In this document: in pieces, positions 57,801-64,000 of the stretch | Numbering within the stretch: the stretch's first letter is position 1 | How the letters are laid out: every line of letters begins with the position of its first letter | Origin: Branchiostoma belcheri | Taxonomy: Eukaryota; Chordata; Leptocardii; Amphioxiformes; Branchiostomatidae | Direction: 5' to 3' | DNA: 64,000 nt | NCBI RefSeq assembly: GCF_001625305.1 | Contig: NW_017804198.1 | Location: 925,715 to 989,714, forward strand | Notes under the pieces: generated by a model | The model's database searches: none | What the model was told of the DNA's origin: nothing | What the model saw: only the letters and a program-made list of their open reading frames with translations | Translations under genes and position numbers: made by a program

Positions 57801-60720
57801 GGTGAGAACTCCAAATGGTTAGATTTTGGGCCTTGTTATAATACTGCAGCTGAACTTCCGGTTTCGATATCTCGTGATCAAGACCTACCATAACTCAAGA
57901 AGCTATGGATGGATTGCCATTAAACTTGGAAGGTGGGTAGGTCTTGATGGGACAAGATGGTCAGATGTGTTGGTGGAAGTACGAAGCAAGGTTACCGGTC
58001 AACAATGCAAGAAATTGAACTCAACCAACTTTACAACTCAAGTCTTTGAGACCTCAAAAAGTTCAGTTGTGTTGGTAGAAGTCATTACGAAGCAAGTTTT
58101 AACAGCAATTTCCAATACAAGAAATTGGACTTTACATCAAAATCATTCCTTGACAAAGATTAGGCCACACCAAGTAAATTTTTTGGATGACGTCCTTTGG
58201 AGACCCTATATCTAATGCGAGAGGGCGAAAAAAACAAGAAGGGCCCTAAAAAACAAGATGCCTAGATTAGAAATATACTAAGAGACGACAAATGTTAGGA
58301 CACAAATTGAATGAGGTGACACAGTGTAACAAGCAAGAAGTCTTTTATTCATCATCAAAACAGCAATAAATCAGGTGGAACAGCAGTTATCGTCCTGTCC
58401 TGTTTCTTTCATCACATTTTTGCAGGCCTGCAGAAACAAAGCATGTGCTCTTTACCCATCTCGCGTTACGGGTTTCACGTCAATCTAACGATTTGAGGCA
58501 CTGTCGTGACTCTTTGGTCATAGTTACAGGAAGCGGAATTTCTTGTTGTTTTTCTAGGAACAGGCCAAAATCAATGCGCGCGTGGACGTCATCCATAAAA
58601 TTTACTTGGTGTGGCCTTAGAGTAAATAAAAAGTCCAATTTCTTCTGTTGAAAATTGCAGTTTAAACTTGTTACATAACATTGTACATGTCTCTGGTAGT
58701 CCATCACTTTCTGATGATGACTTTGTAACATAATACATGTTTCACAACTAATTCTACGTTCCCTGACCAGGCTACAAGACTCCCAGACCAGACAGGGAGA
58801 GGAGGTCCAGACGTTAAAACGGCAGCACAGCGCGGCCCTGAGAAGCCTGCAGCAGGACGTGGACACACACAAGAGCCACGCACGGAGCCTGGAGAAGAGG
58901 CTACAGCAGCAAGAGATCGACCAACAAGAGAAGGTAAATACCATAACCGTACAGAAAGATTGGACGACAAACTCATATAATTTTGTGGGGACAGACCTGA
59001 AGTATAATTTCAAGAATACAGTCAAACTTGTCTAGTAAGACCCAGGTGACTGAGGAAAAGTGGTCTTCTTAGACAAGTGGTCTTCTTATGCAAGTAGCAT
59101 GGGGACAAGATAGGACAGAGAACGAGAAAATCGCAGCAACTGACTGCCATCTTACATTATGCAAAGACTGGCAAGCTGTCAAAATCATTGGAAAACTGGC
59201 CGAGTCCATCAAGATTTCTCACTAGCAGTTATCAAATTCAAACACGTTTTCCACCTCACACTTGACAAAGACATGGTCATCATAACCTCCTTGATCATAG
59301 GCAGAGATGAGGCCATGTGCGGTGCCTGGTGGTCTCCTCCTTGTGGTCTCCTTCGACAAGTGGTCGGCTTTATATATATAATAGGCATGTCCTTTATATA
59401 AAAGTCGTTTGGGGGGGGGGGAATTGGGACCGAGAAAAAGCGGCCATCATGGCCATCTGGTTTGGTTATACAAGGGGTCAGGCAAGTTTGACAGTGCTTT
59501 TAAAATTTGAAAGTCCTTTTGCTAAGTGACTGAGTGTGTGCCCCCCTCCCCTCCCCTCCCCAGCTGACCCACCTGCAGCAGCAGTATGAGGACAGGATGA
59601 GAGGACTGATGCCTGCCTCACTCCGACAGGAACTAGAGGACACCATCGCATCTCTCAAGGCACAGGTACACATGCTTATACACTCTGTCTTTCCACCTGT
59701 AGGCCATACCAATTTAATTTGTTGCTTCTCAGATTTTTGCAGAAAAAATATGAAGCGACAGGGCGGAAAATAAAAACAGGTCTAGGTATCCTATTATAGC
59801 CCCAAATGCTATGATCATAGGAGTCATGAAGTCAACACAAAAGGCTGGGTTAATATTCAAACAATGAATTTTGAACTTTTAATCAAAAACCACTGCATTG
59901 GTAGATGGAAAAACTGTAACAAGTAGGAAGAAAAGGACTTTCCTCAAATGTTGGGGGTAAAATATGTCATATTTGAGTTGATTCAGAACTAGAATCTTTT
60001 TTTTTTTCAAATCAGAAACAAGTGAAGAGGCGAATCCGAGAACCAACACATTAAATTGGTGTGGCCTAAAATCATCCTTTTCACAATTTAAATGAAGCTG
60101 TGTTATGAATTCCTGGTATTACCGAGTTTCCTCTTAAGCTCTGTTCATAGTGTAACTGAGGTTCAAGTGCTGCTAACTGGTTTATTCAAATGGGTCCGGA
60201 CCTTTTAGAGTATTCGTTCGTGCTTTGGTGCCATAAGCTGGCACATGTTTTTTTTTTCCTGAAAATCAGAAAAACATGAAGTGGCCAATTTCGACAACCA
60301 AGAAATTAAGATGGTATGGCCTTAGAAGAAAGAAGCTCCCACCTGTTGGAGCTGACATAAGGCTGCACTTTGGCAGAACGTACTACACATGTGTAAAACC
60401 TGTAATGTATTGTGCATCACATCGGCAGAACAACTCGTTTAAGTTTGTATTCATGGATGATGTCCCATCTACATTGTATTATAGTTTTTAGATGTTGTGT
60501 CAGAAAAGATATCATCTGAAATGGGCAAAATTCTGATGCAATGCTGACGAAACATCTATTGGAAACTGTGAAACATCTGTGTTTCATGCAGGTGCAGTAC
60601 GGTCTGCCAACATGAAGGCTGTTGTTTACCTCTTGTTTGTTTGTTTGTTCTTAGGTAAACTCCGTTCAACAGAGGGCCATCATTCTACAGGAAGAACTTG
60701 ATGCCAAGTCCAGATACTGA
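36855..60720 (+). CDS. CEP112: Centrosomal protein of 112 kDa, 20 coding exons, 959 aa
   Basis: Coding exons: 36855-36960, 37312-37378, 37774-37891, 38753-38809, 40829-41004, 41526-41702, 42322-42501, 43433-43547, 44157-44393, 45213-45375, 46640-46853, 47705-47888, 48515-48607, 50346-50453, 52608-52790, 52966-53093, 57153-57395, 58771-58933, 59564-59665, 60655-60720. They total 2880 nt with matching phases throughout; human CEP112 is about 955 residues. Residues 12-97 (DAEFDRSLADMKPYVLKLPH, then RQRCALWIKKLCEP) are the conserved N-terminal DUF4485-type domain. A Ser/Arg-rich low-complexity stretch follows (about 125-250); from about 255 to the end is nearly continuous coiled coil. Known location is the centrosome and ciliary base. 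ATG context CACCATGG is strong. Several introns carry nested transposons. Confidence 0.94.
38340..38737. mobile_element. Family A MITE, most complete copy
   Basis: Left arm GTTCATCTGTGTTGGTAGAA, AAGCAAGTTTAAACTGTAAT, ACAACTCCAGTCTTTGTCAA; right arm is the mirror, ending TACAGTTTAAAGTTGATTCA. The core GTCTGTGGCGTCCCCCGTC is shared. Lies just before CEP112 exon 4. Confidence 0.85.
39052..40615. mobile_element. Family B MITE carrying a 1.1-kb insertion
   Basis: TAA duplications at 39049-39051 and 40616-40618; GGCCACACCGACTTAATTTT and GGATGACATCC at the left, GTGGATGTCATCCATAAATA and GTCCATGTGGCC at the right. The normal internal sequence is split at 39113. Confidence 0.85.
39113..40252. mobile_element. 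Inserted DNA transposon inside the family B MITE
   Basis: Ends CAGTGGTCGAAATAC and mirrored GTATTTCGAACACCCAG are imperfect inverted repeats; GCGTG flanks both sides. Further inside, AATTGCAGA-type blocks recur near both ends. The 92-codon ORF at 39850-40128 has no recognised domain, so the element looks non-autonomous. Superfamily undetermined. Confidence 0.65.
40985..41300. repeat. Two-copy tandem duplication starting inside CEP112 exon 5
   Basis: CTCAGGGACAGGGGGGCACA..GTTCGTGTTCTG..AGTTGCTAGGGGGAGCT recurs as CTCAGGGATAGAGGATCTCA..TGTTCTG..AGTTGCTAGGGGGAGCT from about 41155. Both units then share ATTAACACTACTCAACTT-type ends. The first unit holds the true exon end and donor (41004). Confidence 0.8.
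41736..42209. mobile_element. Degraded family C element joined to a hAT-like end
   Basis: CCACACCAATTTTATTTGTT, CATTTTTTTCTGATTTGC and TGTTCACTTCAATCATGGCTC are family C. The right side ends AAATAAATTTCGAGCCCTG, a hAT-type terminus. A clear family C right end is missing. Confidence 0.5.
42770..43000. mobile_element. Family K interspersed repeat
   Basis: AACTTGCATAAGGA, GGTGTCAGATTACAGAGCTAG, GTCCCTTGCAGGGT and GGGTCAGTCGCG blocks; inverted copy at 47895-48120. Confidence 0.5.
43626..43735. mobile_element. Family G fragment
   Basis: GGTCAATGACCTGGACCAGA, TGTCTGTCACCATGG and GTAGCCTGTACATTATGTAG match the 62395-62535 copy closely. Confidence 0.6.
43998..44145. repeat. Two-copy direct repeat before CEP112 exon 9
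   Basis: TTGCAGTACCATAAATGGCC..TCTAGATGGCTCTTCTTATCT recurs about 77 nt later with few changes, ending just before the exon-9 acceptor (44156). Confidence 0.75.
44420..44895. mobile_element. Palindromic element, about 475 bp, with hammerhead-like core
   Basis: Both ends are CAGGAAAGTTCATCTGTGTT / mirror; arms of about 220 nt include GTCGGCCCCCGTCG and mirror. The right arm contains CTGAGGA, GACCAG/CTGGTC and GAAA at about 44775-44803, and TGACGTCA at 44724-44731. It starts 27 nt after the CEP112 exon-9 donor. Confidence 0.85.
45073..45150 (+). mobile_element. tRNA-like SINE head, not an intact tRNA
   Basis: A T-arm-like GTGGGTTCGAACCCCAC with a 5-bp stem and a TAGCCGAGTGG A-box-like motif are clear, but A and B boxes are too close and no matching acceptor stem was found. 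Confidence 0.45.
45388..45632. mobile_element. MITE with GGGGCCTGCATG termini
   Basis: GGGGCCTGCATG at the left and CATGCAGGCCCCC at the right. Internal repeats of ACGCTCTACG / TATGCTCTAC type occur three to four times. Begins 12 nt after the CEP112 exon-10 donor. Confidence 0.7.
46130..46525. mobile_element. Family E interspersed repeat
   Basis: TAAACCCAATTTTAGGTTCA, GTCCGGACTTGTAAGTCCGG-type short palindromes, CTTGACGATGCCCGATGGCA and GTATGCAGCAC ends match 24938-25600. Confidence 0.6.
46935..47135. mobile_element. Family G interspersed repeat
   Basis: AACCAGACGTCACCATGATG, TTGGGTTACATAATGTTGCA and GAAGGTAAACATTATGCATT match the family, inverted relative to 5.0 and 24.1 kb. Confidence 0.6.
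47165..47315 (+). mobile_element. tRNA-derived SINE
   Basis: TGGTCTTGTGGTAAGAGTTG (A-box region), GGTTCTGGGTTGGAATCC (B-box region), then AGAAAGGCACTTTGCACCTG and CTCAGGTGAAAATGAAC. Confidence 0.65.
47505..47637 (-). mobile_element. tRNA-derived SINE, inverted partner
   Basis: Plus-strand CACCTAAGTAAAGTGAGGAA, GTAAAGTGCCTTTCCCAAGG and GGATTTGAACCATGGACC are the mirror of the 47165 SINE body and B box. The two SINEs point toward each other around about 190 nt. Confidence 0.6.
47895..48120. mobile_element. Family K repeat, inverted copy
   Basis: GGACCCTGCAAGGGACGTAA, CTCCATGATCTGACACCCAA and CATGCAAGTTTTA mirror 42770-43000. Confidence 0.5.
48944..50302. mobile_element. Family C MITE carrying a nearly 1-kb insertion
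   Basis: GGCCACACCAATTTAATTTC and GGTTAACGGATTCG at the left; AAAAATCCGTTAAACAAGAA and TTGATGTGGCC at the right. Family C internals run to about 49253 and resume near 50226. Confidence 0.85.
49255..50206. mobile_element. Insertion inside the family C MITE at 48944-50302
   Basis: Begins CTCCGTGAAG and ends CTTCACGGAG, a 10-bp inverted pair; similar T-rich target sequence on both sides leaves the true limits uncertain by about 25 nt. Two diverged halves share GTTCGCAG-CAAAACG, TGTGTAAT and GATGCACG blocks (49312 and 49609), suggesting an old internal duplication. The ORF at 49213-49656 overlaps both element and host MITE and is not convincing. Confidence 0.6.
50950..51480. mobile_element. Diverged interspersed repeat (family H)
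   Basis: AGGTTAGGAGCAAGGTCAGC, TTGACTCAAATTCAGCTTGAT, CTGAACTTCAGCCAACCTTGG blocks recur in pieces at 7040-7130 and 37965-38160. Confidence 0.4.
52191..52539. mobile_element. hAT-like MITE
   Basis: CAGGGCTCGAAATTAAAGG at the left and TTTATTTCGAGGCCTG at the right are inverted repeats; GGGACA-rich internals. No clear 8-bp target duplication was found. Confidence 0.65.
52783..52950. repeat. CEP112: (ACAGT)n / GGTCAGACACAGTAC array filling CEP112 intron 15
   Basis: AAGGTCAGACACAGTACAGT is the exon-15 end and donor (52790); AAGGTCAGACAC then recurs three more times (near 52838, 52878 and 52916), plus one diverged GGGTCAGATACAG, with ACAGT pentamers between. The intron is only 175 nt. Confidence 0.9.
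53330..53420. mobile_element. Fragment of a C/G-run element
   Basis: TTCAAAATTTTCTGGGGGAA followed by CATACCCCCAGACCCCCTAG and CTCGCTCCTACGCCGCTCG resembles the end region of the element at 55695-56789. Only a fragment is recognisable. Confidence 0.4.
54662..55053. mobile_element. Family C MITE
   Basis: TAA both sides; GGCCACACCAATTTAATTTG at the left, CAAATGAAATTGGTGTGGCC at the right, with CACTTCATGGCTCATATTG inside. Confidence 0.85.
55470..55631. mobile_element. Family I element end
   Basis: AGGTGGTCACCTTGGACAGG, GGGACCGAGAAAAAGCGG and GACAGGTTTGACTGTAC match 59013-59500; a shorter fragment is at 30270-30330. Confidence 0.55.
55695..56789. mobile_element. Inserted transposon with about 36-bp inverted termini
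   Basis: GGGACTGTACGATATTTACC then GGGGGGGGAGGGCCGG at the left is mirrored at the right. TTA flanks both sides (55692-55694, 56790-56792). The left end holds three GGGGGAGGGCCTAGGAAAAA-like units. The 3-bp TTA target site is as in Harbinger elements, but the termini differ from families B and C. The interior includes 224 N. Confidence 0.85.
56530..56753. other. Assembly gap (224 N)
   Basis: Run of N directly between C-rich and C-rich/G-rich ends of the inserted transposon; probably unresolved GC-rich repeat. ORFs spanning it are meaningless. Confidence 0.98.
57352..57693. repeat. CEP112: Four-copy tandem repeat including the end of CEP112 exon 17 and its donor
   Basis: Units start at 57352, 57437, 57525 and 57609 (85, 88, 84 nt). 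Each has GGGAGGACAGCGGCAGGCAG, ACTGATGC-GACAGGAGGTAT and GTTACCTTCGACAGAAGGTT. Unit 1 supplies the exon end (57395); units 2-4 are intronic copies that keep a GAGGTAT or TAGGTAT donor-like site. Confidence 0.92.
58056..58679. mobile_element. Family A MITE interrupted by a family B MITE
   Basis: Left arm GTTCAGTTGTGTTGGTAGAA..ACAAGAAATTGGACT..CCTTGACAAAGAT (58056-58162); right arm AAGTCCAATTTCTT..TTGCAGTTTAAACTTGTTAC (58630-58679), separated by the 58163-58616 element. Confidence 0.8.
58163..58616. mobile_element. Family B MITE nested in family A
   Basis: Perfect TTA duplication (58160-58162, 58617-58619); GGCCACACCAAGTAAATTTT at the left and AAATTTACTTGGTGTGGCC at the right. Very similar to 14061-14463 over most of its length. 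Confidence 0.9.
59013..59500. mobile_element. Family I element
   Basis: Left end TACAGTCAAACTTGTCTAGT followed by AAGACC; right end GGTCAGGCAAGTTTGACAGT is its imperfect mirror. Internal GGGACCGAGAAAAAGCGG is shared with 55.56 kb. Confidence 0.6.
59703..60068. mobile_element. Family C MITE
   Basis: GGCCATACCAATTTAATTTG at the left and ACATTAAATTGGTGTGGCC at the right; internal orientation as in the 23144 copy. In CEP112 intron 19. Confidence 0.85.
60180..60321. mobile_element. Right end of a degraded family C element
   Basis: GAAAATCAGAAAAACATGAA, CAACCAAGAAATTAAGATGG and TATGGCC match the family C right end; no left end found. Confidence 0.5.
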
Positions 60721-61720
60721 ACCCAGCACTCAACTCCTGTACAGAGATAGCTAGTTTGTAATCTTTTGTAATATTGGGACCAGAGATACTGTACTGTCAA
60801 AGCTAACAAAATTTCCAATGAAATTTTTTGCTATGGTTTTGTGACTGTAAACTTGTTGTAAAGTACCTCCCACCAATCCATAACAACTTAGTCTTTCTTC
60901 CAAATTACTTTTTGATAAAGAAAACATTGAAGAAAGGACTCCATGTTTTTGTAATATTTTGATGGGTGAATGCCAACTTCTTTAATTATCTGTCAGAAAC
61001 ACATGTTGCTTTGCTTTGCTTTTCTTGCACTGACTCAAAATTCTTACCAGTAAAGTTGTTCCATTTTGAATTTCAATTTTAGTACACTTTCAGTACATCT
61101 GATTTCTTAAAGTAACAATTTCGAAGAAAAATTTGTACTGATGCACATATCTGTTTTGAAATCAAATTCTGGTATGATCACACCTTAGCGTACCTCCCCA
61201 TAGTTTCTGAATGGTCCAGTCCGGAGCTTGTCCTGTATATAAGTCAGACATTCCATTGACAGCTGGATGGGGGTGGGAGGTGGAGGTCAACATAGCTGGA
61301 GGCCAGGTCCCCCTGTGGTGAAAATGGACTCACCCTTTCATCCCTAGTGTCAGGTGTCAACGCAGGACCACTCTCACTGGCCCACTAGGTCAAAGGTCGC
61401 CAACCAGGGCAAGTTCCAACATATTACTGCTACTCCCAAATTTTGGCAAACAACCAATAATAATGGTTATTGTAAGCTCCATGACATTGTTTAATTTCTA
61501 ACAAAATTGGGCAATATTTTGTATATGTGTATTCTTCTTACCGGTATTCAAAAATCTGGGCAAGGAATTTCATTAGAAGATACGTCATTTTGTAAACTGT
61601 ATGTGATAGAATGACCTTTAACTGAAGTTACGGTGCCAAAATTTGTGTGTCAGGAAATTATTTGATCTGGGAGGGCAATTTAAATGTAGGAAAAGAATAA
61701 ACAATATTATTATTTGATAT
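60721..61720 (+). other. CEP112: CEP112 3' UTR with candidate poly(A) signal
   Basis: AT-rich, no open frame. AATAAA at 61696-61701, inside AAGAATAAACAA, is the first strong signal after the TGA at 60718-60720. The cleavage site is inferred. Confidence 0.45.
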
Positions 61721-62394
61721 GTTCTAAACTAGGGATGTTTTAACTCTATTGTGTTTGAAATGGACACAAATTTTGTCAGACAGGTGTAAAACAGAAACAT
61801 AATGTTACCTTTCTGTACCTTCCAGAGATTTCATACAGGTGTAACAGGTCAGAAGGTACCCCTGGCCAAAATCTGCCCCAGGGTATATTTTGACCATGGG
61901 TCAGAGGGTATAGATTCCATCCTACTACACTGATTCCATCTAGTTATCACAATGTTGTTATTTCAATATGTATGATTTGATGAACTTTAAAGCAGAATGA
62001 AGTGTTGTGTTTAATTTTGGTGTTTATGTATCATTAATTTGTTGTATTTCTAATATTTGCACACAAAAAGACTTTTAAAATCACATTTTTGCATTCCTAA
62101 TTGTACATTAAGAAATTGATGTGTATATATTATACAGGACCGCTTGCTGATTTGAATACTTTGTTTTGGTCAAGAAAAAATATATTTTAAGTAGTAGGCT
62201 AACATTGCTATTGTTAGTAAAATAACAAGATTTGTTATTGTTTATTTTTGATTTGATATTATTTGCCTTTTGTACAATGTATAGTTTTTCCTACAATTTA
62301 TGGTTTCAATTCCTTAGTAACGCATAGTCTAGTAATGAGAGTGATACAAAAATGAACAAACTTTCCTAGTGGTTTCTCTCTGGAAATAAATGAA

Positions 62395-62535
62395 ATTTCT
62401 TCTTCTCTCCAAACACAAAAGGTCAATGAACTGGACCAGACGTCTGTCACCATGGTAACTGGTGCTGTAGCGGACACCCTGTGGTGTTCGGTTATGTAGC
62501 AGGATAGTCCTAGAGGGGCTGGTCACCATATACTT
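62395..62535. mobile_element. Family G interspersed repeat
   Basis: AAGGTCAATGAACTGGACCA, GACGTCTGTCACCATGG and GGTTATGTAGCAGGATAG blocks as in the other copies. Confidence 0.6.
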
Positions 62536-63020
62536 AGTACTTTAGTATATGGATTTGGTGGCCTTCCTTGATACTGCAGCAAAACTTTTTTATTTCATGT
62601 TCTGGAAAAGCTGTGGTCACAACTGTTTGACCCTGTGTCACCGAAGCAACTAATCAGTGCCAATTACCAGCCTCAATTATTACAAGTCAAGCTTTACTTG
62701 GTTGCTTGGAGAGAGAAACTATCAAAGATACATGTCCTTGAAGTCCTCACAGCTTGTTCACAGGAGCACAAAACATTAAAGCCAGTGATATAATCTCTAA
62801 TTAGTTCATTGTATGGTGCGAGTTAAGTCTTTCAGCCCAGTACTTTAATAGGTCTGCATTTGCAGTAATCTTTGGATTGTGTGACCTTCCTCAGCTTGAG
62901 CAACATTTCCTGTTGTTTCACACTGCCACTCACAACTGTGTGGTGGGACTTGTAATTGATTTCTTGATCAACAAAGTTCCAAGCAGATGTGGAGTAGACT
63001 GTGTAACATCCTAGTAGCCT

Positions 63021-63172
63021 CTACCAGGCTTTGGAAGCGGATGTGAATAGTTAGGAAACTGGCCATATAGACAGATAACATGCCAGGGGAGTTGGTCTGC
63101 TAAATGAATACAGTACAACTGACTCCCCTAGAAATGTCTACTCTTTCCAGCTGCTTCGGAAGCCTGGTAGAC
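63021..63172. mobile_element. Small MITE, about 150 bp
   Basis: CTACCAGGCTTTGGAAGC at the left and mirrored GCTTCGGAAGCCTGGTAG at the right; inner GGGGAGT / ACTCCCC mirror pair. Confidence 0.75.
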
Positions 63173-63486
63173 TATATAGCATCCAGCCAAGGAGGTTCAA
63201 TTTAACTGTAATCCAGGTTTTTAGGCAGACTCCAATAGTTCCCCTTACCACCAATGTGGTGACTTGGAATGAGTGTAGACGGACTGCTCTAATTCAATGT
63301 AGAGCGTGATTGGTGCATTTTGCTCAGAGCATAATTCGCTGTTTTGATCTGACCGGTGGGAGGATGGTCCTCAGGTACCTGAAATTTATTTTTTCCAACA
63401 TGTAATCACAAGACGTGGTGACGGCACACTCAAGTTTTTTCAACTTACATTAATGCCACCAACACGGGACAATACAATTATACTGA

Positions 63487-63612
63487 TTTTCACCTGAGCA
63501 AAGTGAGGAAAATCGTGTAAAGTGCCTTTCCCAAGGGCACAAGATCGGTGGCATGTCAGGACTCGAACCTGGGCCCTCTTGATTCCACTCTGTCGCTACG
63601 CCACACGACCCC
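63487..63612 (-). mobile_element. tRNA-derived SINE
   Basis: Minus strand: GTCGTGTGGCGTAGCGACAG (A box), CAGGTTCGAGTCCTGACATG (B box), GTGCCCTTGGGAAAGGCACT, ending CTCAGGTGAAAATCAG. Matches 13829-13962. Confidence 0.8.
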
Positions 63613-63855
63613 ACAAATTTATTGTAAAACGTAAGGGGGAGGTTTCATGAATTCAGTGTAATATGTAGCAAAATTTAACATAGAGCGTTGTTGGGCCCTT
63701 ACATAGCAGGGGAGCCAATGTCCCTGTAGACTACACAGTGGGAGAAACAATAACACAATACACACACCTGTGTGAGCCTGGGGCCAGTCTGGAAACTTAA
63801 CTGTCATAAACCATACAGGATGAACATGTGAAACAGGAGGATTTGTACCAAGGTA

Positions 63856-64000
63856 AGGCCACACCAATTTAATTTGTTGCTTCTCGGATTTTTTTTCTGA
63901 AAAAATATGAAGAGACAGGGTGAAATAAAAAAAAAGGGCAAGGTACCCCATGATGGCCAAAAATGTTACAATATGAGCCATGAAATCAACATACCAGGCT
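63856..64000. mobile_element. Family C MITE, cut by the window end
   Basis: TAA then GGCCACACCAATTTAATTTG, TGAAGAGACAGGGTGAAATA and ACAATATGAGCCATGAAATC. Confidence 0.85.

Larger units (their letters stand above)
61721..64000. other. Region downstream of CEP112
   Basis: Holds a family G copy, a small MITE at 63021-63172, a SINE and a truncated family C element; no gene recognised. Confidence 0.6.

Overview
The window looks like intron-rich animal nuclear DNA, most probably from an amphioxus (Branchiostoma) or a closely related invertebrate deuterostome. Coding exons are short and separated by GT..AG introns, the predicted proteins resemble deuterostome CEP112 and peflin, and intergenic and intronic DNA is packed with short terminal-inverted-repeat transposons, tRNA-derived SINEs, micro/minisatellites and one assembly gap (224 N, 56530-56753). 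The species call is inference, not a database result. No bacterial-type operon, CRISPR array, rRNA or intact tRNA gene was seen.

Layout. (1) 1146-15608, minus strand: a 15-exon gene for a 445-residue secreted Ntn-hydrolase-like protein (dcd1 / peptidase C45 / acyltransferase-like fold). The reading frame was rebuilt exon by exon and every splice phase closes. (2) 15609-18812: repeats plus one unassigned ORF (17299-17862). (3) 18854-19615, minus: an intronless gene for a 253-residue cysteine-rich protein with a nine-cysteine CXC (tesmin/TSO1/MSL2-type) motif, its own TATA box and an octamer. (4) 19.7-24.5 kb: intergenic, with two Harbinger-like elements and an orphan TATA+CCAAT promoter-like block near 21.4 kb. 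(5) 24509-33965, minus: peflin (PEF1), 9 exons, 316 residues. (6) 36855-60720, plus: CEP112, 20 coding exons, 959 residues, preceded by a probable non-coding exon ending at 34660. Peflin and CEP112 are head to head and probably share a promoter. (7) 60.7-64 kb: CEP112 3' UTR, then repeats.

Mobile DNA. The commonest elements have inner termini GGCCACACC..GGTGTGGCC and 3-bp TAA/TTA/TAG target duplications, as expected of PIF/Harbinger-type MITEs. Two families (called B and C here) recur about 17 times. Several are nested: one sits inside another MITE, and three hold younger insertions. Other palindromic elements carry a CTGANGA-stem-GAAA core that resembles a hammerhead ribozyme.

Most unusual observation: at four independent exons in two unrelated genes (2472, 41004, 52790 and 57395) a tandem duplication begins in the last bases of the exon and copies the 5' splice donor into the intron, making arrays of candidate donors. 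I found no coherent multi-gene novel system; this donor-copying pattern and the ribozyme-like cores are the best leads.
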